DNA of 64,000 nucleotides from Bacteroidales bacterium. Lineage in GTDB: Bacteria > Bacteroidota > Bacteroidia > Bacteroidales > JAGOPY01. Under the pieces are notes generated by a model. That model ran no database searches, was not told where the DNA came from, and was given only the letters and a program-made list of their open reading frames with translations. The position numbers were made by a program, and so were the translations under genes. The DNA is taken from positions 186,001 to 250,000 of the forward strand of contig JAGOPY010000004.1 in assembly GCA_017991835.1 (NCBI GenBank). The letters run 5' to 3'. Below are positions 11,552 through 20,422 of this stretch, in pieces; positions within the stretch are counted from its first letter, which is position 1; each line of letters starts with the position of its first letter.

Positions 11552-12520
11552 ATGATATCTTATAAATCTGATGTTGAAGCTGTTGATGCTTTCGTAGAGA
11601 AATATGGCGCCCTTCGGGCGGAGATTGCCAAAGTGATAGTGGGCCAGGATGAGGTCGTCAAACGGGTGCTTATTTCGATTTTCAGCCGTGGACACGGATT
11701 GCTGGTTGGTGTCCCGGGCCTGGCAAAAACTCTGATGGTTAATACTATAGCCAGGGCTTTGGGGCTAAGCTATAACCGCATTCAGTTTACACCCGACCTG
11801 ATGCCATCGGATATCATCGGGACCGAGATCCTGGACGAGGAGCGGAAGTTTAAATTCATTCACGGGCCGGTTTTTGCCAATATCATCCTGGCTGACGAGA
11901 TCAACAGGACGCCCCCCAAAACACAATCGGCTCTGCTTGAAGCGATGCAGGAAAAGGCCATCACAGTTGCCGGAAAGAACTATAAACTACCGGAACCATT
12001 TTTTGTACTGGCAACCCAGAACCCGATCGAGCAGGAAGGGACCTATCCGCTGCCGGAAGCGCAACTCGACCGGTTTATGTTCAATATCTGGCTGGATTAT
12101 CCTACATTTGAACAGGAGATTGAGGTGGTCAGGAGTACCACACAGGATATCCCTGTCGACCTTAAAGTGATCCTCAGCGCCGAAGAAATACTCTTTTTCC
12201 AGGGCCTGATCCGCCGAATCCCGGTACCCGACAATGTTTACAAGTACGCTGTTTCCTTGTCGGCAAAGACGCGCCCCGGAACGCCCGCCGCACATCCTCT
12301 TGCAAACGACTTCGTTATATGGGGAGCTGGTCCTCGCGCCTCTCAGTACCTCATCATCGGGGCCAAATGTCATGCCGCCATCCAGGGAAAATATTCGCCC
12401 GACATTGAAGACGTCAGGGCGGTGGCTTCCTCCATCCTGCGACACCGCATCGTCAGAAATTATAAAGCCGAAGCGGAAGGATATCCGATCGAAAAGATTA
12501 TGATTGAATTTTTGAAATAA
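11552..12520 (+). CDS. MoxR-family AAA+ ATPase
   Basis: 322 residues. Walker A is GVPGLAKT and Walker B is IILADEINRTPPKTQSALLEAMQE. The sensor motif LATQNPIEQEGTYPLPEAQLDRF is characteristic of MoxR/RavA AAA_3 ATPases, and a C-terminal lid domain follows. MoxR proteins are chaperone-like ATPases for maturation of complexes. Most are paired with DUF58 and VWA proteins, but this one sits between surA and an exporter. It is clearly diverged from the second MoxR at 41133-42125, so it is not a recent duplicate. Confidence 0.93.
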   Translation: MISYKSDVEAVDAFVEKYGALRAEIAKVIVGQDEVVKRVLISIFSRGHGLLVGVPGLAKTLMVNTIARALGLSYNRIQFTPDLMPSDIIGTEILDEERKFKFIHGPVFANIILADEINRTPPKTQSALLEAMQEKAITVAGKNYKLPEPFFVLATQNPIEQEGTYPLPEAQLDRFMFNIWLDYPTFEQEIEVVRSTTQDIPVDLKVILSAEEILFFQGLIRRIPVPDNVYKYAVSLSAKTRPGTPAAHPLANDFVIWGAGPRASQYLIIGAKCHAAIQGKYSPDIEDVRAVASSILRHRIVRNYKAEAEGYPIEKIMIEFLK

Positions 12521-12544
12521 AGCCTAATCCTAACACCGGCTGTA

Positions 12545-13927
12545 ATGAAAAAAAGCAAAGTTTACCTCATCAGCCTGGCCGTTCTCCTGTTGATCGTCAT
12601 CATCTGGATCGCCACCGGCAGCGGCCCTGAAAAAGAAACCACCCTGGAAGTGCCCGTCAAATCAGGCCTATTTGATATTACGGTCACAACTACCGGCGAG
12701 CTTGAAGCCAAAAGCTCCGAAAAGATCATGGGGCCGGTCAACCTGCGCGACTTTCGCATCTGGCAGATAAAAATCGAAGACATCATTCCCGACGGAACGG
12801 TGGTCGATTCGGGTCAGTACATTGCCACACTCGACCGGACAGAACTGGTCAATAAAATGAAAGACCAGGAGCTGGAGATCGAAAAGCTCGAAACACAGTT
12901 CACCAAAACGCAACTCGACACAACGCTTGAACTTCGTTCGGCACGGGATAACCTCATCAATCTCAAATATGCCCTGGAAGAAAAGCAGATCGTTGTCGAC
13001 CAGTCGATTTATGAGCCGCCGGCTACGCAGAGGCAGGCAAAGATCGACCTGGAAAGGGCAATGCGCAATTATGAGCAGGCGGTGGAGAATTACGAAGTAA
13101 AGCTGCGCAAGGCGGAAGCCGATATGCAGGAGATCAATACTTCAATGAAAAAGGTCCGGTCGGAGTACGCTAAAATGGTGAGCCTGCTGAACGAGTTCAC
13201 CATCTTCGCCCCGAAATCGGGCATGGTGATATACAAGAGGGGATGGGACGGACAGAAACAAGGCGTCGGCGCAACGATCAGCGTATGGGAACCGGTTGTG
13301 GCCGAGTTGCCTAACCTGCGGGAGATGAAATCGAAAACTTATGTGAACGAGATCGATATCAGCAAAGTGAAGATGAACCAGGCCGTCAGGATAGGGGTCG
13401 ATGCCTTTCCCGACAAGAAATTTACCGGGGTCGTCCGAGAAGTGGCCAATATAGGCCAGCAGCTGCCCAATTCCAATGCTAAAGTGTTCGAGGTCAGCAT
13501 TGAGGTCAATGAGTTCGATTCGATCCTCAGGCCGGCCATGACGACCAAGAATGAAATTCTGACATCGAGCCTGGACAGCGTTCTGTTCATACCGCTCGAT
13601 TGTGTCCAGTCGAACGACAGTATCAGTTATGTCTATACCGGAGGATACCGAAGGCAGGTAGTCCTGGGGCTGTCAAACGAGAACGAGGTGATCGTTCGTG
13701 CCGGACTCAAAGCAGGCGAAGAGGTTTACCTGGTTCCTCCTTCAGATGCGGAGAAATGGAAGCTGACAAAACTGGATGAAGCGACACTGGAGAAGATCCG
13801 GCAGGAGGATGAGGCAAAAGCCAGGCAGCAGGTGCCGGCAGGGCTTCCCGATTCGATGATGATGCCTCCCGGCAACGGAAAATTCAGGATGCAGAAAGGC
13901 GGCGGCAAACCTCCCTTCAGGCGGTAA
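12545..13927 (+). CDS. HlyD/MacA-type membrane fusion protein of a tripartite exporter
   Basis: 460 residues with one N-terminal membrane anchor (about 6-24). A barrel-sandwich (lipoyl-like) half (SGLFDITVTTTGELEA) is followed by a long charged coiled coil (about 100-215), the returning lipoyl half (FTIFAPKSGMVIYKR) and the beta-barrel and membrane-proximal domains. The tail is rich in methionine, proline and glycine. It should bridge the inner-membrane permease encoded 12 bases downstream and the TolC-like channel after it. The substrate is unknown. Confidence 0.9.
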   Translation: MKKSKVYLISLAVLLLIVIIWIATGSGPEKETTLEVPVKSGLFDITVTTTGELEAKSSEKIMGPVNLRDFRIWQIKIEDIIPDGTVVDSGQYIATLDRTELVNKMKDQELEIEKLETQFTKTQLDTTLELRSARDNLINLKYALEEKQIVVDQSIYEPPATQRQAKIDLERAMRNYEQAVENYEVKLRKAEADMQEINTSMKKVRSEYAKMVSLLNEFTIFAPKSGMVIYKRGWDGQKQGVGATISVWEPVVAELPNLREMKSKTYVNEIDISKVKMNQAVRIGVDAFPDKKFTGVVREVANIGQQLPNSNAKVFEVSIEVNEFDSILRPAMTTKNEILTSSLDSVLFIPLDCVQSNDSISYVYTGGYRRQVVLGLSNENEVIVRAGLKAGEEVYLVPPSDAEKWKLTKLDEATLEKIRQEDEAKARQQVPAGLPDSMMMPPGNGKFRMQKGGGKPPFRR

Positions 13928-13939
13928 GCTTTGATAAAA

Positions 13940-15337
13940 ATGAAAAAGCCCGAACTCCAAAGCAAGTTCTATGAGCGATATGTTCATTCGCTGAACATAG
14001 CGGTGGAAGCCGTGATTGCCAACCGGTTCCGGTCTATGCTGACCGCCCTGGGCATTATTTTCGGCGTAGCCGCCGTCATCGCCATGATGGCCATAGGCAA
14101 CGGTGCCCGGAAGGAGATCCTCGACCAGATGAAGATGGTGGGCGTCAATAATATCGTTATCACGCCATTGCTCGAAAAATCAGGGGGCGAGGGAAATTCT
14201 GACGATGAAGGCGGAGGGCAGAAGCTTCAGAAGAAGTATTCTCCCGGTCTGACCCTTGAAGATGCTGAAAGCATCCGGCAGATCATCCCTGCGGTTACGC
14301 GGGTGAGCCCTGAGGTGAAGTACGACAGCTATGTGATCAAGGAAGGAAAACGGTCGCCGGCCAAATTGATTGGTGTCACCAACGATTTTTTCGAGGTTTA
14401 CAACTTGCAGTTATACGCCGGACAGTATTTCCAGGAGCAGCAGCAGGTCAACGGAAGTCCTGTTTGTATCATCGGGCCCAGTGTGAAAGCCCGGTTCTTT
14501 AGCAGGGAAGACCCCCTGGGTAAGACGATAAAATGCGGGGGAATCTGGCTGACGGTGATCGGAGTCCTGGAAAACCGGGCGATGCAGGTCGATGAAACAA
14601 AAGACCTGGGGATCAGCGATTACAACGACCATATTTATGCACCCATCCAGACAGTCATGCTCCGGTTTAAAGACCGTTCCTACGTGAACGATGCATCGCT
14701 CCGGCAGGGTGAAAGTTCGGTCATGTTCATCGATGGCGGGATCGCTGCATTTTCAAGCAGCAGCTCGGGTTCCATGGACAATAATTATAACCAGTTGGAT
14801 AAGATCGTGGTCCAGGTGACCGATAGCAAATACCTCGACGCTACAACCAAAGCTCTGACCAGTATGCTAAAAAGGCGTCACCAGCAGGTGGATGATTTCC
14901 AGGTCAGTGTCCCGGAACTATTACTAAAGCAAGAACAAAGGACCAAAGACATTTTCAACATTGTGCTGGGGGTTATTGCGGGCATTTCCCTGCTGGTCGG
15001 CGGGATCGGGATCATGAATATTATGCTGGCATCGGTGATGGAGCGTACCAAGGAGATCGGGATCCGAAGGGCCACCGGGGCCACAAAGCGCGATGTCATT
15101 TTCCAGTTCCTCTCTGAAGCCACCATTATCTCCATCTCCGGAGGAGTCATCGGTATTGTGCTGGGTGTTGTTTTCGCCGTTATGATCCAGCGGACCACCG
15201 GAATCCTGACCATCGTCACGCCGGATTCTATTGTCGTTTCATTCGGCGTATCGGCTTTTATCGGCATCCTTTTCGGGTATATGCCGGCCAAACGCGCCTC
15301 CGACCAGGATCCGGTCGAATCGCTACGTTATGAATAA
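13940..15337 (+). CDS. MacB/FtsX-type ABC transporter permease
   Basis: 465 residues from the ATG at 13940; a TTG three codons earlier is in frame. It has an N-terminal membrane helix (MLTALGIIFGVAAVIAMMAIGNG), a MacB-type periplasmic core domain (about 60-320) and three C-terminal FtsX helices beginning near IVLGVIAGISLLVGGIGIMN. The mechanotransmission motif ERTKEIGIRRATGA is intact. Unlike MacB itself there is no fused ATPase, and no ABC ATPase gene is present in the run, so its nucleotide-binding partner must be encoded elsewhere. Confidence 0.9.
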   Translation: MKKPELQSKFYERYVHSLNIAVEAVIANRFRSMLTALGIIFGVAAVIAMMAIGNGARKEILDQMKMVGVNNIVITPLLEKSGGEGNSDDEGGGQKLQKKYSPGLTLEDAESIRQIIPAVTRVSPEVKYDSYVIKEGKRSPAKLIGVTNDFFEVYNLQLYAGQYFQEQQQVNGSPVCIIGPSVKARFFSREDPLGKTIKCGGIWLTVIGVLENRAMQVDETKDLGISDYNDHIYAPIQTVMLRFKDRSYVNDASLRQGESSVMFIDGGIAAFSSSSSGSMDNNYNQLDKIVVQVTDSKYLDATTKALTSMLKRRHQQVDDFQVSVPELLLKQEQRTKDIFNIVLGVIAGISLLVGGIGIMNIMLASVMERTKEIGIRRATGATKRDVIFQFLSEATIISISGGVIGIVLGVVFAVMIQRTTGILTIVTPDSIVVSFGVSAFIGILFGYMPAKRASDQDPVESLRYE

Positions 15338-15354
15338 GGGTAATTTTCTTTCGT

Positions 15355-16839
15355 ATGAAGATTAAAATAATTTCTTTCCTGTCGATCGTCCTGTTGTTTA
15401 AGATACCGGTGTTTTCACAGGAAAAAGTGGTCAGCCTGACCCTTGAAGAAGCGATCATGATTGCAAAAGAACAATCTGCCGACGCTTTGATCGCCAGGCA
15501 CAGGTTCAGGATGAATTACTGGCAATTCCGGTCATTCAAAGCCGATTACCTGCCTTCGGTCAACCTCGATGCCAGCCTGCCCTCTTTTAACCGTTCCTAC
15601 GGTAGTGTAAGGCAAAACGACGGGACTTACAAATTTCAGTACAACACCTATGCCGATTACTATGGCGCTTTATCGATCAACCAGAAGGTGGGATTAACCG
15701 GCGGTTCGGTTTACCTCCGATCGGACCTGACGCGCCATGATGAGTTCTTCGACGACAGTACCCAATCCGAGTACTGGTCGACACCGGTGGTGGTCGGATA
15801 TAAACAACCGATCTTTAAATATAACAATTACCGGTGGGCACGGCAGCTTGAGCCGCTGAAATATGAAAAAGCCAAACGGCAATACCTGGAAGATGTCGAG
15901 CAGGTAGCCATGACAACAACCAGTCATTTCTTTAACCTTCTCCTGGCCCAGATCGAGAAGGGTATTTCTGAGAAGAACCTGCACAACTACGATACTTTAT
16001 ACAGGATAGCCCAGGGAAGGTACCAGCTGGGGAAAATTGCCGAAAATGACCTTTTGCAGCTGGAACTTAACTACCTGAGAGCTAAAGCTTCAGTTGACAA
16101 CGCCAGCCTGAACTATGAAAATATGCTGTTCCGGTTGAAATCGTACCTCCGGATCAAGGAAGATGGCGATATCCGGCTCACCCCACCTGAACAAACCTGG
16201 CATGGCACCATCAGCGCTTCAACAGCCCTGGCGGAAGCCAGGAAGAACACTGCCCTGTCGATCGAATTCCAGGAGCGTATGATCAATGCGGAAAGCGAAC
16301 TCCGGTATGCTAAAATGAACGGCCGCTTTGATGCCGACCTGTCGCTGGAATACGGACTGAATCAATCCGCACAGGAAATTCCCGATGCATATAAGTCGCC
16401 GCTTGAAAGGCAAAAGGTCAACCTGGCGCTAAGTGTCCCAATCCTTGACTGGGGCAGGGCGCGGGGTGAAATTAAACTCAAGGAGTCGAATTATGAACTG
16501 GAGCAAACTTCGGTCGAACAGGAGGTAATAGATTTCGAACAGAACGTCTTTTTGAATGTGATGGAATTCAATATGCAGAAAGACCAGCTTTTTATCGCAG
16601 CCAAGGCCGATACGGTTGCGCAGAAAAGATATGATGTGACCCAGAAACGATACATGATCGGGCAGGTAAACGATATTCTCGACCTGAACTATGCTCAGAT
16701 TGATAACGATAATGCCAAAAAAGGGTACTTTTCCGCTCTGCGGAATTATTGGATAAACTATTTTCAACTTAGAAAAATGACCCTTTATGATTTTCGTGAA
16801 AATAAATTATTGATTTTCGATATAAGGGATACCATGTAA
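15355..16839 (+). CDS. TolC-family outer-membrane channel
   Basis: 494 residues with a signal peptide (PVFSQ). Two outer-membrane efflux repeats can be seen. The first starts with LTLEEAIMIAKEQSADALIAR, and the second contains LALSVPILDWGRARGEIKLKE, the typical P[IL]xDWGR motif. Long helical stretches are consistent with the periplasmic tunnel. It completes the exporter with the fusion protein and permease (spacing 17 bases) and is probably the last gene of the operon. Confidence 0.92.
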   Translation: MKIKIISFLSIVLLFKIPVFSQEKVVSLTLEEAIMIAKEQSADALIARHRFRMNYWQFRSFKADYLPSVNLDASLPSFNRSYGSVRQNDGTYKFQYNTYADYYGALSINQKVGLTGGSVYLRSDLTRHDEFFDDSTQSEYWSTPVVVGYKQPIFKYNNYRWARQLEPLKYEKAKRQYLEDVEQVAMTTTSHFFNLLLAQIEKGISEKNLHNYDTLYRIAQGRYQLGKIAENDLLQLELNYLRAKASVDNASLNYENMLFRLKSYLRIKEDGDIRLTPPEQTWHGTISASTALAEARKNTALSIEFQERMINAESELRYAKMNGRFDADLSLEYGLNQSAQEIPDAYKSPLERQKVNLALSVPILDWGRARGEIKLKESNYELEQTSVEQEVIDFEQNVFLNVMEFNMQKDQLFIAAKADTVAQKRYDVTQKRYMIGQVNDILDLNYAQIDNDNAKKGYFSALRNYWINYFQLRKMTLYDFRENKLLIFDIRDTM

Positions 16840-16843
16840 CGTA

Positions 16844-16872
16844 TTGTTTATTTGCAGGATTGATTATTTTTG
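16844..16872 (+). promoter_or_regulatory. Promoter of the peroxiredoxin gene
   Basis: TATTTTTG at 16865-16872 with TTG at 16844-16846 (18-base spacer). The transcript would have a leader of about 80 bases. Confidence 0.5.
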
Positions 16873-16921
16873 CCCAAAATTTCCAAAACTCATTTACTTT
16901 ATCAAACAATATCATTAAGAA

Positions 16922-16959
16922 TTAAGATTTAAAAATTAAAAATTAAAAATTAATCTTAG
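16922..16959 (+). promoter_or_regulatory. Leader hairpin just before the peroxiredoxin start codon
   Basis: TAAGATT (16923-16929) pairs with AATCTTA (16952-16958), closing an AT-only loop made of repeated AAAAATT units. The right arm ends two bases before the ATG, so folding could affect ribosome access. Confidence 0.3.
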
Positions 16960-16960
16960 A

Positions 16961-17596
16961 ATGGCAGTTTTAGTAGGCAAAAAGGCCCCTTTGTTCGAAG
17001 CGGATGCGGTGGTTAACGGTGGAGAGTTTGTTGAGAAATTCTCACTGGAACAGTTTATCGGTAAGAAGTATGTTATATTCTTCTTTTATCCGCTGGATTT
17101 TACTTTTGTGTGTCCCACCGAAATTCTGGCTTTCCAGGAAAAACTTGAAGAGTTCGACAGAAGGAATGTAGCCGTTGTCGGTTGTTCGGTCGATAGCAAA
17201 TATTCCCACTGGGCATGGCTTAATACTGAGGTTAAAGAAGGAGGGATCAAAGGGGTGAAATTCCCCCTGGTGTCAGACCTTTCAAAAACCATTTCAGAGA
17301 ATTATGATGTCCTTGCCGGAGAATATGAATACAATGAGGACGGAGAAATGGATTTTGTCGGTGATGCCATTGCCTACCGGGGTTTGTTCCTGATCGATAA
17401 AAAAGGGATCGTCAGGCATCAGCTCGTGAATGATCTGCCGCTCGGCCGTAGTATTGATGAAGCCATCCGGATGGTCGACGCACTGCAGTGCTATGAGGAG
17501 TACGGGGAAGTTTGCCCGGCAAACTGGCACGCCGGCGATGAGGCCATGACGGCAACGCATGAAGGCGTTTCCAGCTACCTGGCTAAAAAGCATTAG
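16961..17596 (+). CDS. 2-Cys peroxiredoxin (AhpC/Prx1 type)
   Basis: 211 residues. The peroxidatic cysteine sits in PLDFTFVCPTEILAFQ and the resolving cysteine in GEVCPANWHAG. The family motif SVDSKYSHWAWLN is also present. It reduces H2O2, organic hydroperoxides and peroxynitrite in the cytosol, usually recycled by thioredoxin or AhpF; no ahpF is in the window. The gene has its own promoter and an AT-rich leader. Its stop overlaps the stop of the convergent DUF2807 gene by four bases. Confidence 0.96.
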   Translation: MAVLVGKKAPLFEADAVVNGGEFVEKFSLEQFIGKKYVIFFFYPLDFTFVCPTEILAFQEKLEEFDRRNVAVVGCSVDSKYSHWAWLNTEVKEGGIKGVKFPLVSDLSKTISENYDVLAGEYEYNEDGEMDFVGDAIAYRGLFLIDKKGIVRHQLVNDLPLGRSIDEAIRMVDALQCYEEYGEVCPANWHAGDEAMTATHEGVSSYLAKKH

Positions 17597-18336
17597 AACT
17601 TGTAAAGTCTCCCGCTCCCAATCAATTGGGTGGATACCGACTGGGGATCCCCGTGATAATATACATTCCCTGCATTCCTTATTTCAGCAGTGATCTGAAC
17701 ATGAGCCGTCACGAAAATGTCATTCGGACTCCCGGTATAAATATAGGTAAACTTGGAATAAAGGTTTTCCGCGTGAAGCGGACCGTAACCGAGATCTGAA
17801 ATGAATGTCACCTGCGAGAAACCCGAGAAATCCAGTGCAAATGTCCCATATTTTAAGGTAATGAAGGATTTGGCCACATTGAGATCCAGGTCGATCTTGC
17901 CTCCTCCCTCTTCAACGGTAATCCAGATAGTATTTCCGGTCCATGTGTTCATGCCCGTGATATTCCCCGCAGCATGGGTGATAAGTGTATCGAGCGAACG
18001 GTATTTGAGATAAACATTCACCGGTACCTCGAAACTTCTGAGCCAGTTGCAGGTATTGCGGTTACGGATGATGAGCCTGCCGCGCTCCGTTTCCGTGGTG
18101 ATGCCATCGATCAGGTTCTCTCCGGCTTCGATTTGAAGCCCGGTTGTAATGGTATCCTGCGTGAGAAAGAGATTGATGTTATCCCACACTTCTACATAAT
18201 GGAAAGCGGAAACCGTGCGATTTTCGAGTATGACCTTCCCCGTTGAGCCTGTGCAGATTCCGTCATCTTTTCCACAACCCGCAGATAGCACCAGGATCAT
18301 CATCAAAATAAATATTATCGTCAAATAGCTTTTCAT
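17593..18336 (-). CDS. DUF2807 (GIN domain) lipoprotein
   Basis: 247 residues with lipobox LSAGC. The sequence after residue 40 (VEVWDNINLFLTQD, LQIEAGENLIDGI, LIIRNRNTCNWLRSFEVPVNVYL) matches the head GIN domain (DUF2807), a beta-helix-like fold common in Bacteroidota envelope proteins of unknown function. Its ATG overlaps the stop of the PagL-like gene (ATGA), so the two are probably translationally coupled. Confidence 0.82.
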   Translation of the reverse strand: MKSYLTIIFILMMILVLSAGCGKDDGICTGSTGKVILENRTVSAFHYVEVWDNINLFLTQDTITTGLQIEAGENLIDGITTETERGRLIIRNRNTCNWLRSFEVPVNVYLKYRSLDTLITHAAGNITGMNTWTGNTIWITVEEGGGKIDLDLNVAKSFITLKYGTFALDFSGFSQVTFISDLGYGPLHAENLYSKFTYIYTGSPNDIFVTAHVQITAEIRNAGNVYYHGDPQSVSTQLIGSGRLYKF

Positions 18337-19511
18337 CGGTAATATTTTAAACGAATCCGGTAACCGACACCAAGAGTCAGGTAATCGGCTTTTCCATAGT
18401 GGGCTTTCAGTGTAAAACTGGAAAAGAGGTTCTCAGTAATACCTACTCTTATCCCGAGCTTCTCATATACGGTTCCATCATGTTTATCCAGTCCCGAAAC
18501 AACAAATCCCAGGTTCAGCATGATGGCCATGCGGGAAAAAGCCAGCTCGTAAGCGGCATTAATTCCTGTCTTTACCAGGTCGATCCGGTGTTCGGGGATA
18601 ATATTCTGCTTTTGAAGCTGTTTCTCGTCTGCACCATCATAAGAAAAATCAACTCCGGCTCCCAGTCGGCTTTTATAACCGACAGGCCACATTACATTCG
18701 CAGCCATGTCAACGACTGGATACTGATGCCCCTTGCCAGATATCGCTTTCAGGTCCTTGAAACCGAAACCCATATTGATATCCCCCTGCAGATATCTTTT
18801 GCCGTCGAACTCAAAAGGATAAAGCTCCGGCAATAATTTCTTCCTGAGATAAGGATTTTCGCGGCTCATCCGGTAAGCCACGGCCACACTGACACCGGGC
18901 ATGTTAATTCCATAATTCGGTTGTTTGGTGCCTCCATTGGAGAAATGCACCAGCGACACCCCGGCAGAGCCCATCAGGCGCTCGCTCAGCCTTCCCCGCA
19001 CCTCAAACATCAGGTTTACTGCCCCGTTAAAATGGGATCCGATCGCAAGATTGTCGTAATTATTATACCGTTCATATTTCTTTGTCAGGTAACCCAGCCC
19101 GACGCCCAACCGGAAATAGATGTTTGCATCCCTGCTTCTGAGCAATGGGAAATTTATAAAAGGGAATAAAGCATGCGCAGACCCGAGCGGTTTTGTTCTT
19201 CCCAGGTCAGAATACCAGTAGGATACGCCGATAAACGGATAATTATACATGTATTCCCACCGGGTCCTTCCATAAGTGGCTTTGAACAGGCTCAGCTCAA
19301 AACCGGGATAATGCCTCTTGTAAGGGGTCATTTCAATGTGATGGTCCAATGTCCATCCGTAATATACCCGACCCTCCAGAACTAATCCCGGGCTTCTTAG
19401 CTTATGCCGCATAACATGTTGAGCATCAGTGGTATTTATGGAAAAACACAACAACACGAAAAGAACCGCTATCAGGCCGGCCCGGTTCATAAACCTGCTA
19501 TGCCTTTTCAT
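18333..19511 (-). CDS. PagL-like lipid A deacylase (acyloxyacyl hydrolase family)
   Basis: 392 residues from the ATG at 19511, which begins a good signal peptide (NRAGLIAVLFVLLCFSINT). Upstream in-frame starts up to 20024 would read back into the mazG region and are rejected. The -7 element at 19546-19553 places transcription start next to 19540, supporting the short form. The motif SLVHFSNGG contains the His and Ser of the PagL active site (HxSN). Repeated aromatic beta-strands and the terminal GVGYRIRLKYYR suit an outer-membrane barrel. It is longer than classical PagL (about 150-170 residues), so extra domains or strands are present. The likely action is removal of a fatty acid from lipid A. 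Confidence 0.72.
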   Translation of the reverse strand: MKRHSRFMNRAGLIAVLFVLLCFSINTTDAQHVMRHKLRSPGLVLEGRVYYGWTLDHHIEMTPYKRHYPGFELSLFKATYGRTRWEYMYNYPFIGVSYWYSDLGRTKPLGSAHALFPFINFPLLRSRDANIYFRLGVGLGYLTKKYERYNNYDNLAIGSHFNGAVNLMFEVRGRLSERLMGSAGVSLVHFSNGGTKQPNYGINMPGVSVAVAYRMSRENPYLRKKLLPELYPFEFDGKRYLQGDINMGFGFKDLKAISGKGHQYPVVDMAANVMWPVGYKSRLGAGVDFSYDGADEKQLQKQNIIPEHRIDLVKTGINAAYELAFSRMAIMLNLGFVVSGLDKHDGTVYEKLGIRVGITENLFSSFTLKAHYGKADYLTLGVGYRIRLKYYR

Positions 19512-19545
19512 TTCAATCCTTTTCCGGTTTGTTAACATATGTGGA

Positions 19546-19553
19546 CAAAAATA
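19546..19553 (-). promoter_or_regulatory. -7 element (TATTTTTG) of the PagL-like gene
   Basis: TAnnTTTG on the minus strand, divergent from the mazG promoter 47 bases away. Confidence 0.45.
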
Positions 19554-19599
19554 GTAAAATACGCCCCAATGCAGGGTGACCGGCAGGTTCAATTCGTTG

Positions 19600-19607
19600 T
19601 ACTTTTG
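19600..19607 (+). promoter_or_regulatory. -7 element (TACTTTTG) of mazG
   Basis: TACTTTTG lies 15 bases before the mazG ATG at 19623 and rules out the longer in-frame start at 19539. Confidence 0.5.
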
Positions 19608-19622
19608 AAGAAAATTACCGTT

Positions 19623-20408
19623 ATGGAATCTGCCGTCAACGCTTTTGAGAAATTGCTGGGCATAATGGATGAACTCAGGGAGAAATGTCCGTGGGACCGT
19701 GTTCAAACCCTGGAAAGCCTCCGTCATCTTACTTTGGAGGAAACCTATGAATTGTCGGATGCCATCATGGAGAAAGACCTGGATGGCATAAAGAAAGAGC
19801 TGGGCGACCTGATGTTGCATATAGTTTTCTATGCAAAAATTGCCGGTGAGATGAAAGCGTTTGATATGGCCGATGTGCTGCAATCGATCAACGAAAAGCT
19901 GGTACGCCGGCATCCGCACATTTATGGCGATGTGCAGGTGAAAGACGCCGGCGAGGTGCGGGATAACTGGGAGAAGATCAAACTGACGGAAGGCCGTGAT
20001 TCGGTGCTGGGCGGGGTTCCCCACTCCCTCCCGGCCCTGGTCAAAGCCTACCGCATCCAGGAAAAAGCTTCAGGGGTGGGATTCGACTGGGATAATGCCG
20101 GACAGGTGTGGGACAAGGTTGTTGAAGAGATGAACGAATTCCGCAGGGAAGTGGATTGCGCGGAGGAAGATTGCGATAAGCAACACCTTCAGCAGGAATT
20201 CGGAGACCTGCTCTTCGCCCTGGTCAATTATGGCCGTTTCCTGGAGATCAATCCCGAAGATGCCCTTGAGCAAACCAACCGTAAATTCATCCGCCGTTTC
20301 CAGTATGTTGAAAAAGGCGCAAAAAAAAGTGGTAAGCTTTTACATCAGATGTCGCTCGAAGAAATGGACGTATTCTGGAATGAAGCCAAAAAACAGGAGA
20401 ACCAATAA
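19623..20408 (+). CDS. mazG: Nucleoside triphosphate pyrophosphohydrolase MazG
   Basis: 261 residues, the usual length. Two MazG helical repeats are present. The first has CPWDRVQTLESLRHLTLEET and the metal-binding pattern EETYELSDAI with KELGDLMLHIVFYAKIA. The second has VEEMNEFRREV and QEFGDLLFALVNYGRF. It hydrolyses (d)NTPs to the monophosphate and pyrophosphate, which cleans the pool and lowers (p)ppGpp-linked stress signals in model bacteria. The start is set by family length and by the promoter immediately upstream. Confidence 0.96.
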   Translation: MESAVNAFEKLLGIMDELREKCPWDRVQTLESLRHLTLEETYELSDAIMEKDLDGIKKELGDLMLHIVFYAKIAGEMKAFDMADVLQSINEKLVRRHPHIYGDVQVKDAGEVRDNWEKIKLTEGRDSVLGGVPHSLPALVKAYRIQEKASGVGFDWDNAGQVWDKVVEEMNEFRREVDCAEEDCDKQHLQQEFGDLLFALVNYGRFLEINPEDALEQTNRKFIRRFQYVEKGAKKSGKLLHQMSLEEMDVFWNEAKKQENQ

Positions 20409-20422
20409 ACCCAACTTTGAAC

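Noticed and set aside
19512..20024. Longer N-terminus for the PagL-like protein
   Set aside because: It would run antisense through mazG and upstream of the -7 element; the signal peptide begins at 19511.
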